Positions 8,103 to 16,494 are shown, counted from the first letter of the stretch. The stretch is 49,051 nt of DNA from an uncultured Methanobrevibacter sp. (GCA_902789505.1 CADAOO010000003.1:1-49051); one strand, 5' to 3'. Made by a program: numbers and translations. The notes: generated by a model from the sequence alone, not told the origin.

Positions 8103-9119
8103 TTACTTATTCCATTTTAAAATTGTTTTACCAAATTTTGAAATATAATCTCTATCAAATGATTCTTTTAAGTTATCTAAAGAGTTTATTTCATGAATTT
8201 CAGTGATTAACTTTCCAAGATATTCAAATAGCTGAGGGTTTTGTTTGAGGACTTTAATGACTCCAATAAAATCTTCCCTCTCAGACCTGCTATTTCCCTG
8301 AATGGTCAATCCTTTTTCCAAAACCATCCTTGTATCAATCGGAACCGGATATTCACTTACGCCAAATAAGCTTATTATACCCTGCGGATTGATTAAGTCA
8401 ATGATTTGATCAATGGCCAGTTGTGATGCGCTTGAACCAACACATTCAAAAGCATGATCAACAACAACACCTTCAGCCACATCATGAATCCTATATACTT
8501 CATCGACGAATGTGAATAAATTAAGATTATCAAGATGTTTACCGAATACGATTACTTTAGAGTCCGGGAAAAGCTCTTTTAAAAGCAATGCTGTGATAAA
8601 TCCCAAATTTCCATCACCCCAAACACCCAAGATATCTTTTGGAGTAGAAGCAATCTGTTTGAATTTATCAATTCCCTGATAAGCCACTGAAATCAGTTCT
8701 ATAAATGCTGAAACATAAGGATTGAAATCGTCGGGCAATTTAATTACCCTGCTAGAATCCAGTTTTATCAAATCTGATGTGAAGCCATCAAATCCGCTCC
8801 CTCTGAATTTTGATTTATAAGAATAATTAGCTCTGCATACATCTTCACCAAATGAAGTGTTTGGAATCATCACCACCGTATCTCCGGTTTTAAACTCCCC
8901 GGAATTATCAAAAACAACTTCGCCAATCCCCTCATGTATCAAAGCCATAGGCAATTTTTTATCCAAAACCTCTGCAGGTCTTGAACCTTGATAGTATCTC
9001 TGATCCGCTTGGCAAATCGAAAGATAAGTCGGCCTTACAATTACCCCATCCAGTTCAATTTCATCAATTGCCTCTTCAAAAAATTTGGGAGACTTAAGTC
9101 TGTAAACGATATTAATCAT
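8103..9119 (-). CDS. tarJ: Ribulose-5-phosphate reductase (TarJ-like)
   Basis: A zinc-type alcohol dehydrogenase family protein that should reduce ribulose 5-phosphate to ribitol 5-phosphate with NADPH. From MINIVYR it follows remembered Staphylococcus TarJ closely: LSICQADQRYYQGSRPAEVL, LPMALIHEGIGEVV, then the nucleotide-binding GVWGDGNLGF and DHAFECVGSSASQ, and the end GKTILKWNK. About 338 residues, the usual length. I place the start at ATG 9119. The frame opens 12 bp earlier, but the chosen ATG overlaps the tarI stop in ATGATTAA, typical coupling. The pairing with tarI makes the substrate assignment much firmer than for a lone dehydrogenase. Confidence 0.9.
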   Translation of the reverse strand: MINIVYRLKSPKFFEEAIDEIELDGVIVRPTYLSICQADQRYYQGSRPAEVLDKKLPMALIHEGIGEVVFDNSGEFKTGDTVVMIPNTSFGEDVCRANYSYKSKFRGSGFDGFTSDLIKLDSSRVIKLPDDFNPYVSAFIELISVAYQGIDKFKQIASTPKDILGVWGDGNLGFITALLLKELFPDSKVIVFGKHLDNLNLFTFVDEVYRIHDVAEGVVVDHAFECVGSSASQLAIDQIIDLINPQGIISLFGVSEYPVPIDTRMVLEKGLTIQGNSRSEREDFIGVIKVLKQNPQLFEYLGKLITEIHEINSLDNLKESFDRDYISKFGKTILKWNK

Positions 9120-9825
9120 GTTTATCCTCAAGAATTGTATTGGCCAATTTTAAATCATACGGATATGTGATTTTGATATTTGTCACTTCACCATCCACAA
9201 GATATACATCTTCATCTTTAAGTGTGAATATTTTACACGCATCTGTAAGAATATCGGATTCCTCTTTTGTTAAACTATTAATTAGATTGAAAAGTTTCTT
9301 TATATTGAAGCTCTGTGGAGTTTGGCCTTGGTAATAATAATCCCTTACAGGAATGCTTTCTATAGTCTTTGCATTAATACTTTCAACAATAGTGTCAGTA
9401 GCCGGAATAACCGTATCGCATGCCCCGTATCTTTTTGCAGCTTCAATATTGTCTTCTATAATTCTGTGAGTCACAAACGGACGTACAGAGTCGTGAGTAA
9501 TAATAATAGAATCATCATCAATTCCAAAATTTTCCTCAATAAAAGAAATGCTGTTCATCAAGGTGTCATTTCTTGTTTTTCCACCCTCAATAACAATAAT
9601 ATCATCATTATTTGGAATATACTCTTCAATTAAATGACGGGTATGATTGATAAAATTTTTAGGTGTCAAAACAATTATCTTATCAATATTCCCATTTATA
9701 GCAAATTTTTCAATAGTGTGAACAATAACGGGTTTCCCTCCAAGGTCCAGGAACTGTTTGGGTGTGTCAGTTCCACCCATTCTTGATCCTATTCCTCCTG
9801 CCAGGACAGCTGCAAAAATCATCAT
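9112..9825 (-). CDS. tarI: Ribitol-5-phosphate cytidylyltransferase (TarI-like)
   Basis: Joins CTP and ribitol 5-phosphate to CDP-ribitol. The IspD/TarI nucleotidyltransferase fold is plain: LAGGIGSRMG at residues 8-17, PKQFLDLGGKP, THDSVRPF and the YYQGQTPQSFN segment. Archaea make isoprenoids by the mevalonate route and lack the MEP pathway, so IspD function is very unlikely. Adjacency to tarJ also favours TarI. The gene sits 2 bp after a methyltransferase and overlaps tarJ by 8 bp, so the three form one operon. The product, CDP-ribitol, would feed ribitol-phosphate into a surface polymer or glycan. Confidence 0.9.
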   Translation of the reverse strand: MMIFAAVLAGGIGSRMGGTDTPKQFLDLGGKPVIVHTIEKFAINGNIDKIIVLTPKNFINHTRHLIEEYIPNNDDIIVIEGGKTRNDTLMNSISFIEENFGIDDDSIIITHDSVRPFVTHRIIEDNIEAAKRYGACDTVIPATDTIVESINAKTIESIPVRDYYYQGQTPQSFNIKKLFNLINSLTKEESDILTDACKIFTLKDEDVYLVDGEVTNIKITYPYDLKLANTILEDKHD

Positions 9826-9827
9826 AT

Positions 9828-10412
9828 TTACTCCTTTTCAAAAATTATCAAATAATGGGATTTTCCTTGAGGAATTTCCGCACCGATATCATCATTCAGA
9901 TAAACCTTTCTAAAATTATGATTGTCAAATATCTTTTCTAATTCATCGGGAGAGTATCTGATATCAGTCGGGGGACCCCATGACATTTCTAACGGTTTGA
10001 AATCAATTATGGCCATTCTACCGCCATATTTAAGTATTCTAGCAAATTCATCAATTACATCATCCCTGTTCCCAGAGGTGAATCCGTGAAATACATTAAC
10101 CATTAAAGCAACATCAACTGAATCCTCTTCAACACCAGGAATGGCTTTAGTTATATCCGCTTCGACGGCTATTAAATTTTCAAAATTATTTTTGTTTATA
10201 TAATCATTTAATTCTTTAATAGACTCATCATATGCATCTACAGCATATACCGTGCCCTCAGGAAGATAGCGTTCAATTGCCTTAATTGCAATATGGCCAT
10301 CACCGCAACCGGCATCCATAAAGGTTTCATCGCCTTTTAAATTTAATTCTGCTAAAATTTCTTCAGAATCCAGAAAAGTTTCACTTGATTTTCCATGATG
10401 CACATGATCCAT
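9828..10412 (-). CDS. Class I SAM-dependent methyltransferase (copy 1)
   Basis: 194 residues. Motif I is FMDAGCGDGH (about residues 31-40), followed by the acidic strand end AVDAYD and the post-motif segment IDFKPL, all standard for Rossmann-fold methyltransferases of the UbiE-like group. It is closely related to the next gene upstream (10514-11125), so the pair is a tandem duplication. Only this copy abuts tarI, with 2 bp between stop and start, so it may act on a product of the ribitol pathway or simply share its promoter. Substrate unknown. Confidence 0.85.
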   Translation of the reverse strand: MDHVHHGKSSETFLDSEEILAELNLKGDETFMDAGCGDGHIAIKAIERYLPEGTVYAVDAYDESIKELNDYINKNNFENLIAVEADITKAIPGVEEDSVDVALMVNVFHGFTSGNRDDVIDEFARILKYGGRMAIIDFKPLEMSWGPPTDIRYSPDELEKIFDNHNFRKVYLNDDIGAEIPQGKSHYLIIFEKE

Positions 10413-10513
10413 AGTATCATCCCATATCTTATTATTATACTCTTTAAAAAAAATAGTATTTAATAATTTTCAAGAAAAAGAAAAGAATGAGAAATTAAAT
10501 TCCCATTATAAAA

Positions 10514-11125
10514 TCAGTTTTTAGCAAACATTATCAAATAATGAGATTTGCCTTCAGGAATATCTTCGCCAATCTCCTCATTTAAATAGGTCTTTTTAAG
10601 ACCGTGTTCGTTGAATAATTTTTCCAAATCCTCAGGCGAACTTCGGACAGGAGTTGGAGGGCCTTTTGGTACATCCCATGCCTTATAATCCATAATGGCT
10701 ATTTTACCACCAGATTTAATAATTCTTGCAAATTCGTCTACTGCCTCATCCATTTTTCTTGAAGCCTTAAACCCATGGAAAACATTAACCGTCAGGACCA
10801 CATCAACAGAATTATCTTCGACACCAGGAATGCCATCAGTAATATCCGCTTCAATGTTGATTAAGTTTTCAACATTGTTTTCCTTTTTGTAATCTTCCAT
10901 ATCCTCAATTGATCCATCATAAACATCCACTGCATAAACAATTCCCTTATGATTATAATCTTCAAGAACTTTGATGGCATTGTGACCGTCACCGCATCCC
11001 GCATCCATAAAGGTTTCATCACCTTTTAAGTCCAATTCTTGAATAATTTCATCCGAATCCAGGAAATGTGCACTCGAAAATCCATGAGCCCTATGTCCAT
11101 TTGGAGGTAACATCATATTTTTCAT
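10514..11125 (-). CDS. Class I SAM-dependent methyltransferase (copy 2)
   Basis: 203 residues, a paralogue of the gene at 9828-10412. Both carry FMDAGCGDGH, a strand AVDVYD/AVDAYD, VNVFHGF, the GPPT turn and an ending GKSHYLI. It has a slightly longer N terminus with His and Pro. The 101-bp gap to copy 1 is AT-rich and may carry its own promoter, so the two copies can be regulated apart. Substrate unknown. A divergent pair of specificities or a dosage effect are both possible. Confidence 0.85.
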   Translation of the reverse strand: MKNMMLPPNGHRAHGFSSAHFLDSDEIIQELDLKGDETFMDAGCGDGHNAIKVLEDYNHKGIVYAVDVYDGSIEDMEDYKKENNVENLINIEADITDGIPGVEDNSVDVVLTVNVFHGFKASRKMDEAVDEFARIIKSGGKIAIMDYKAWDVPKGPPTPVRSSPEDLEKLFNEHGLKKTYLNEEIGEDIPEGKSHYLIMFAKN

Positions 11126-11229
11126 GAATAATAATCTTTAAAAAATAGTATTTAATAATTTTCAATATGATGGAATATTCATAACAGTTAAAAAATAGTT
11201 AAAATAAGTAAAAAAAAGTTATAAGAGGA

Positions 11230-11334
11230 TTATTTTTTCCAAGTTTGTTTTACTCCTCTTCCTCTTTTACTACCAGGTTTGGTGTAACTTCTTTTTGGCC
11301 TGGTTCTTTTGTTAGTTCCTTTAACTTTTGCCAT
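11230..11334 (-). CDS. Very small basic protein, 34 residues
   Basis: A short frame starting MAKVKGTNKRTRPKR and ending KQTWKK. More than a third of the residues are Lys or Arg, with Gly and Pro between, as in tiny ribosome-associated or RNA-binding peptides. A near-perfect Shine-Dalgarno, AAGGAGGG, lies 7 bases before the ATG, one of the strongest in the window, so it is probably made in quantity. It is transcribed alone between two larger genes. I cannot match it to a named ribosomal protein with certainty. Confidence 0.7.
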   Translation of the reverse strand: MAKVKGTNKRTRPKRSYTKPGSKRGRGVKQTWKK

Positions 11335-11422
11335 AATTTTCCCTCCTTAAAATCAATCAGTATACAATTAGAATTATATATAACAAAAAAATATTTGTTT
11401 TCAATATATTTAAAACTTTTCT

Positions 11423-12646
11423 TTATGTGGTGTATTCTGCATTAATTTTAACATAATCGTAAGTTAAATCACAACCCCACGCAGTAGCCTGACCATCACC
11501 CAAATCCATGTCAATATTTACAGTGACATTTTTTGATTGCATAATCTTTTCGGCTCTCTCAAGATAAGGTGTATTTTCGAATGCCAATATTTCACCGCTT
11601 CGTACAAGATCCACTTCATCATCTTCATCGGCAATGGCGATAGTTACAATATCCGGATTCAAATCACAACCGGAATATCCAATTGCTGAAACGATTCTGC
11701 CCCAGTTTGGATCCCCTCCAAAGACCGCTGATTTAAATAAACTTGATGAAATGATGGATTTTGCTGCAAGTTTTGCATCTTCATCATCCTTTGCACCACA
11801 TACATTTGCCTCTATAAATTTAGTTGCTCCTTCACCGTCACGAGCCATTTTTTTAGCTAAATCTATGCACAGGTAATTTAATGCTTCTTGGAAATTAGAA
11901 TCAATTTTTCCATCCTTTACAACTTCAACACCGGACGCTCCATTTGCCATCATCAGACAAGTGTCATTTGTACTTTCATCACCATCAACGACAATCATGT
12001 TAAAACTGACATCCGCAGCCTTTCTTAATGCTTTTTTAATTTCAGAAGCCGGAATGACCGCATCACTTACAATAAATGACAGCATAGTTCCCATATTTGG
12101 GGCAATCATGCCGCTTCCTTTTGTAATACCTGCAATTTTAACAGTTTCACCAGTTGTAAGAGTAACTTCACATGCACATTCTTTTGGGAATGTATCAGTT
12201 GTCATGATTGCACGCGCTGCCGCTAAAGAATTTTCCGGTTTATTGCCCAATTTAGAAATAGATTCATAGGCCACTTTAGAAATTATGTCAATTGGCATTT
12301 CACGACCTATCACCCCTGTTGATGCAATAGCTATTTCATCTTTTGGTATTTGCAAATCTCGTGAAACCAGTTCCACTAAAGTTTCACAGTCTTCAAACCC
12401 TTGCTGACCGGTAAAACAGTTTGCATTTCCACTATTTACAAACACTGCGGATATAAAACCATTTTTAATTGCTTTTTTTGTATACTTTACCGGAGCTGCA
12501 ACCACTTTATTTGAAGTGAAAACAGCTGAAGCAGTACTGTTTGGACAGAGGATTATGCTTACACCATATTTACCTTCACGTGCTCCGGATACTTTAAGAT
12601 TTTCTATAACAGAAAATCCTCCATCAAGATATCTAATATTATTCAT
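11423..12646 (-). CDS. argJ: Glutamate N-acetyltransferase / ornithine acetyltransferase
   Basis: Transfers acetyl from N-acetylornithine to glutamate, recycling the acetyl group in arginine synthesis. The protein matures by self-cleavage before a conserved threonine in KGSGMIAPNMGTML; here that threonine is about residue 187 from the chosen start, preceded by Gly where many family members have Ala. About 407 residues, normal for the family. I start at ATG 12646, which has AGTGAT upstream, rather than at GTG 12655. The next upstream gene on this strand ends only 18 bp away, so argJ may also be read from that operon. Confidence 0.96.
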   Translation of the reverse strand: MNNIRYLDGGFSVIENLKVSGAREGKYGVSIILCPNSTASAVFTSNKVVAAPVKYTKKAIKNGFISAVFVNSGNANCFTGQQGFEDCETLVELVSRDLQIPKDEIAIASTGVIGREMPIDIISKVAYESISKLGNKPENSLAAARAIMTTDTFPKECACEVTLTTGETVKIAGITKGSGMIAPNMGTMLSFIVSDAVIPASEIKKALRKAADVSFNMIVVDGDESTNDTCLMMANGASGVEVVKDGKIDSNFQEALNYLCIDLAKKMARDGEGATKFIEANVCGAKDDEDAKLAAKSIISSSLFKSAVFGGDPNWGRIVSAIGYSGCDLNPDIVTIAIADEDDEVDLVRSGEILAFENTPYLERAEKIMQSKNVTVNIDMDLGDGQATAWGCDLTYDYVKINAEYTT

Positions 12647-12664
12647 AAAAATCACTAAAATAAA

Positions 12665-13057
12665 TTAATAATTTGTGGAATGATTTGTTAAATTGTATTC
12701 AGCAATATCATTCGGACTGTTGTAGTCTATTTTTTCATAACCATCATAAATGGAAAAGTTTGATTTATTTAAATTGGATGTCATTTCTACAGTAACATTC
12801 TCCACATGAACTTCCTCAGTAGCATTATTATCATCAAAGGCACCAAGAGCCATTGAAACACCAGCACCAGCACCAGCAACAAATGCAATTAAAGCGAGAA
12901 TAATAAGAAGCATTGTAGTTTTACTAGTCTTAGATGCCTTTTTATTTCTATAAGGATTTCTATTCCTATGATTATTTCTTATTCTTCTCTTTTGTTTTGG
13001 AGGTTGACTATATCTTGGTTTCAACACTCTCTTATCTTCTTGCTTTCGCCTTCTCAT
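12665..13057 (-). CDS. Small basic membrane protein of the NYN/palm cluster
   Basis: About 130 residues: a strongly basic, Asn/Arg-rich first 50 residues (RRIRNNHRNRNPYRN), one membrane helix (MLLIILALIAFVAGAGAGVSM), then an acidic, Asn-rich outer part of about 60 residues with several N-x-S/T sequons. The positive charge keeps the N terminus inside. The ATG at 13057 is chosen; a TTG at 13078 overlaps the previous stop (TAATTG) and would add seven residues. The basic cytoplasmic tail could contact RNA or the ribosome, but that is inference. It follows the palm-domain gene without a gap. Confidence 0.65.
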   Translation of the reverse strand: MRRRKQEDKRVLKPRYSQPPKQKRRIRNNHRNRNPYRNKKASKTSKTTMLLIILALIAFVAGAGAGVSMALGAFDDNNATEEVHVENVTVEMTSNLNKSNFSIYDGYEKIDYNSPNDIAEYNLTNHSTNY

Positions 13058-13078
13058 ATTACTTCTCTTTATTATCAA

Positions 13079-14281
13079 TTAAGCTACAAATGCATAAACC
13101 AATACCAAAATTATTCCAACAAAGCTAAACATTCCCAGCCCTAAAATAGACATCAAATAAACGAAAATGAATACGAAAGCAAATACTCCGATTAGTTTCG
13201 GTTTTTCATTTTCGACTAGGTTGATTAAAGTCCTTGTAAATTCAGTTGGGATGTTATACGCATATAAACCATTAGCCAACTCGAAAACAACTAAAGACAA
13301 TGGGGCGGTGGATTGCAAACTATCTACCAATTGAGCTCGTTCACCGGCTTCTCTTCTGCTTCTTCCAACACCAGCTCTTATTTTAGCACCATTATCCAAG
13401 GCAAACCATGCGGCATCGAGTCCTGCCCTAATAGCCAAATCTTTTGATGGGAATCTTGCAATAAAATCATCCCCACCTTCCCGATATCCTTCAAGTTCAC
13501 CGTCACATTCTGTTTCGATGAAGTTCTTAATGCCGGTCATTAGTTCCACAAGCTGATTTCTGCCATGTTTACTGATAAATTTGGTAGAATCAATTAAGTC
13601 AATGAAGAGATAATTCTCCAAGTCAACCGGACGGGATTCCCTTAATAAAAATGGCTCATCAAATACCAGTGCATATTCCCCTCCAAGTTTGGTGAATGCA
13701 ATTCCAGGAAAACTTCCGACATTTTGTGTATAATGAATCGCACGCTCAATAGATGCTGCACCAGTCATTCCCACTGCAGATATTACTTGAATGCCTTCAG
13801 ATAAACCAATTCCAATAAGTTCAATAGCGACACGAATTGCATCATTTTTACTTAACATTTTTGCAACGAGTTCAGTGGCTGTTTTTTCAACAATCTCTCC
13901 AGCCTCATTTTCAATAATTTTAACAAAAATATTAATTAAATTGGAAGGATGTGGAATCTCAATGTAAAAATAACGGTCACTACCCATTATAATATTACTA
14001 ACCAGAGCATATTCCTCAATCTTATTTTCAGCAGGTTTTAACTCATGGAAAGTATACTCCGCAGGAATATTTTCAGCACCCACATCTCGAATAAGGTTTT
14101 GTAATATAGTGTCTGATGTAATTTCTGCCTTTTTAAGCTCAAAAAGAATAGTTTGAGTATAATTAAACAACTCAACATATTCTGTTTCAAGATCTGTTGT
14201 TGGAAAATACTTTGTTCCAACAGCTATGGGATTCAGCTTAGTTGTGAGTTTAATAAAAGACTTGGTTAAGCCACTAACCAT
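13079..14281 (-). CDS. Membrane protein with GGDEF/cyclase-like palm domain
   Basis: 400 residues. Residues about 224-315 look like the palm fold shared by GGDEF, class III cyclase and Cas10-type enzymes: a strand LFIDLIDSTKF with Asp 228 and 231, then EGGDDFIARF (GGDD 269-272) and a late RAGVGRSRREAGERA segment. The acidic residues needed for two-metal catalysis are present. The first 220 residues are unrecognised, with the repeated motif ERAIHYTQNVGSFPGIAFTKLGGEYALVF before the palm. Two membrane helices end the protein (about 363-381 and 384-399), so the catalytic part is cytoplasmic. It overlaps the RNase gene by 8 bp, with GGAGGGGG as its ribosome site. The product, if any, is unknown: it could make a cyclic or oligo-nucleotide, or act on GTP like archaeal GTP cyclohydrolase III. 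Confidence 0.75.
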   Translation of the reverse strand: MVSGLTKSFIKLTTKLNPIAVGTKYFPTTDLETEYVELFNYTQTILFELKKAEITSDTILQNLIRDVGAENIPAEYTFHELKPAENKIEEYALVSNIIMGSDRYFYIEIPHPSNLINIFVKIIENEAGEIVEKTATELVAKMLSKNDAIRVAIELIGIGLSEGIQVISAVGMTGAASIERAIHYTQNVGSFPGIAFTKLGGEYALVFDEPFLLRESRPVDLENYLFIDLIDSTKFISKHGRNQLVELMTGIKNFIETECDGELEGYREGGDDFIARFPSKDLAIRAGLDAAWFALDNGAKIRAGVGRSRREAGERAQLVDSLQSTAPLSLVVFELANGLYAYNIPTEFTRTLINLVENEKPKLIGVFAFVFIFVYLMSILGLGMFSFVGIILVLVYAFVA

Positions 14282-15299
14282 CTAAGCCCCCTCCTTTTTC
14301 AAGTTCTATTTCGAACTCTCCCGGTTTTTCTAAAAGCATATCCGGTTTAACAGAAACAAATGGGAATTTCCAAGATCCAAGTCTTCCTGCAATAGTGCTT
14401 GCAATGTTTCTAGAGTTCCTTTTAATAAACACTTCATCATGAGCACTTACACGAACTAGAACATTGTAAGGAGCGTTTTCAGTTACTTCATCAGCCAGCA
14501 TGATATTCAATTCAAAATTGCCCGGCTTAGTAAATAAATCATTACGAACGGCAATTAACGGTTTTTTTTCAAGACCTAATCTGTCGGCAACAGTGACAGA
14601 AATGTTACCTGCATTTTTAACTGCCAATTTATAATCCTTAGGGTGAACAAGCACGAAAATAACATATGGAGCTGCAACTTCAACATCGTCAACCATTTCA
14701 ACAATTTTATTGAACATTGGTATTTTAGAAAATATGTTTTCAAGTTTTGACCCTGCATTATTTTCATTATCAATACGAATTATGGCTTGTTTAGCAATAT
14801 TAAGTGGAGAAATTTCAAGACCTTCCTTTCCAGTATAAATTTCCCATTTTTTAAAATTTAATTCCTTTATGATTTCGTCACAAATGTGCTGCAATATATT
14901 TTTATCTTTTTTAGGTCTTTTAGGTTTTCCAAAGGTGAGTCTTCCGTTATCAATAACAAATGGAATCCTCATTGAAGCGATATTTCTAAATTCAGCAGCA
15001 TAATCTCTGAATTTATCATTAGACAATATTTTTGCTTTTTCAGATGTAGCTATTTCTAAAATAAAATGGTCTGCATCATTACCTGCTGGAACTTCTTCAA
15101 CGTTGTCACTTTCCAGCAATTTCTCGAATTTTTCTTTATCGTCAATATCATGGCGAAGTGATGCATCTGCAATAATTACAAACTCATCCTCACTTTCTTC
15201 TAATGCTTTAACGGCTGCAAGGAGATTAGACATTTGAGGTTGCCCATTTTCATTTTTTACATAGTGGGCTACATTTGAAGCATCTACAACAACTTTCAC
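14274..15299 (-). CDS. NYN (Zc3h12a-type) ribonuclease with duplicated C-terminal module
   Basis: 341 residues from a GTG start with AGGTGAT upstream. Residues 1-125 form an NYN/PIN-like RNase: VVVDASNV (D6, N9), IIADASLRHDID (D45), PAGNDADHFI (D75, D77) and SNDKFRDY (D95, D99), the order seen in Zc3h12a-type RNases. A basic linker (KPKRPKKDK, 125-133) follows. The C-terminal part contains two similar units of about 60 residues (208-268 and 273-335), each with APY..V at the start, a central A.RLG and KPG.FE at the end. These may bind ligand, RNA or partner. It heads an overlapping operon with the palm-domain protein. Confidence 0.8.
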   Translation of the reverse strand: MKVVVDASNVAHYVKNENGQPQMSNLLAAVKALEESEDEFVIIADASLRHDIDDKEKFEKLLESDNVEEVPAGNDADHFILEIATSEKAKILSNDKFRDYAAEFRNIASMRIPFVIDNGRLTFGKPKRPKKDKNILQHICDEIIKELNFKKWEIYTGKEGLEISPLNIAKQAIIRIDNENNAGSKLENIFSKIPMFNKIVEMVDDVEVAAPYVIFVLVHPKDYKLAVKNAGNISVTVADRLGLEKKPLIAVRNDLFTKPGNFELNIMLADEVTENAPYNVLVRVSAHDEVFIKRNSRNIASTIAGRLGSWKFPFVSVKPDMLLEKPGEFEIELEKGGGLDG

Positions 15300-15394
15300 A
15301 ATATCACCTAACTAAATCATCTATTAGAATATAATTTATTCAGTATACTATATTTGTATAATTGTATATTTAAATGTTAATTTAAAAAAAGAAA

Positions 15395-16138
15395 TTATGG
15401 TTTGTTTCTTTGATATTTTCCAAAAAGAAACTTTTCACCATCAACGTTATGAAGATAAATTTCAATCTCATCTTCAGAAATAATATAAACATTGTAGGAG
15501 TTTAAGTTTTTACCCCTGAGTTTATCGGAACACAATGATCCTGCATTAACAACAACAGTATTATTTATTTTCCAGATATTTGGAACATGCTTGTGTCCTG
15601 ATAAAACCAAATCCACCTCATGAGTGGTTAATGTTTTTAAAATATCTCCAGAATCTGACAGAACGTTGCGTTCGCGCCCAGTTTGAGGAATTGAAATTAC
15701 ATGATGATGTAAAGCTACAATTGAAAAGTTATCATTGATAACGCATTCATCCAATTGATGTTCCAACCATAAATGTTGAGGTCGCCCAATATCTCCCCTA
15801 TTCTCATCAGGAGAGCTACTGTCAAGTCCAATTACAGTAAAATCATCACCCACAGATAATTTCCAACTTCTCTCACCAATCAATTCTTCAAAAGTCATAT
15901 ATCCTAAATTACGAGCATCATGATTTCCTGGAATAGCGAATAAAGGTGCTTCAAACATCTCTAAATATCGGGTTGCTTGTTTAAACTGTTTATAATAACC
16001 ATTATCAGTAATGTCTCCGGTTAAAATAATCATGTCCGGCTGTAAATAGTTTATTTCATTTATTGCTTTTAAAAGTATTTCTTCATCGAAACTTGCATCA
16101 GAAATATGCAAATCTGAAATGTGAGCAATTACTGTCAT
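15395..16138 (-). CDS. CpdA/Icc-like calcineurin-type phosphodiesterase
   Basis: 247 residues with all metallophosphoesterase motifs: ISDLHIS (D9, H11), GDITD (D42), GNHD (N72, H73), an HHH at 144-146 and GHKH (H182, H184). These bind the two metals. The domain order and length match the class III cyclic nucleotide phosphodiesterase CpdA (Icc) group. Such enzymes often accept several phosphodiesters, so cAMP is not assured. It lies directly upstream of the RNase/palm operon on the same strand, 95 bp apart, and 5 bp after NAC. That position invites a role in removing a nucleotide signal, but this is inference. Confidence 0.85.
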   Translation of the reverse strand: MTVIAHISDLHISDASFDEEILLKAINEINYLQPDMIILTGDITDNGYYKQFKQATRYLEMFEAPLFAIPGNHDARNLGYMTFEELIGERSWKLSVGDDFTVIGLDSSSPDENRGDIGRPQHLWLEHQLDECVINDNFSIVALHHHVISIPQTGRERNVLSDSGDILKTLTTHEVDLVLSGHKHVPNIWKINNTVVVNAGSLCSDKLRGKNLNSYNVYIISEDEIEIYLHNVDGEKFLFGKYQRNKP

Positions 16139-16143
16139 AGTAT

Positions 16144-16494
16144 CTATTGATTTAATTTCATAATGGCTTCTGCTAAATCGCCTTTACATTCTTCCAAAGC
16201 TACTTTTGCTTCATCTAGAGAAACATTAGCACTATTAGCCACCATTTCTATATCCTCTTCGGGAATTTCAATCTCATATTCAAGTTCTACTTCACGGGCT
16301 TTACCTTCAATTTGGTAAGTTTCCTGACCCATCACATTCATAAGACTTACGCTAGGATTGTCAATAACCAATTCTTTTTCATCAAAGCGAATAATGACTT
16401 CACGAACACCCTCCAGGTCTTCCATTTTCATACCCATCTTTTTCATTTGTCTTTCCATTTGTTTCATCTGTTTTTTATTCATACCCGGTATCAT
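16144..16494 (-). CDS. Nascent polypeptide-associated complex protein (archaeal NAC)
   Basis: 116 residues that begin with the archaeal NAC pattern (MIPGMNKKQMKQMERQMKKMG), continue with the NAC barrel (IRFDEKELVIDNPSV...QTYQIEG) and end with a UBA domain (VSLDEAKVALEECKGDLAEAIMKL). Archaeal NAC is a homodimer that binds nascent chains at the ribosomal exit. It begins a close-packed run with the phosphodiesterase 5 bp downstream, so the two are probably co-transcribed. The placement beside an RNase and phosphodiesterase may link the cluster to translation. Confidence 0.96.
   Translation of the reverse strand: MIPGMNKKQMKQMERQMKKMGMKMEDLEGVREVIIRFDEKELVIDNPSVSLMNVMGQETYQIEGKAREVELEYEIEIPEEDIEMVANSANVSLDEAKVALEECKGDLAEAIMKLNQ

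Noticed and set aside
9112-9825. IspD (MEP isoprenoid pathway) as the function of the cytidylyltransferase
   Set aside because: Archaea use the mevalonate route, and the gene is coupled to a TarJ-like reductase. TarI fits better.
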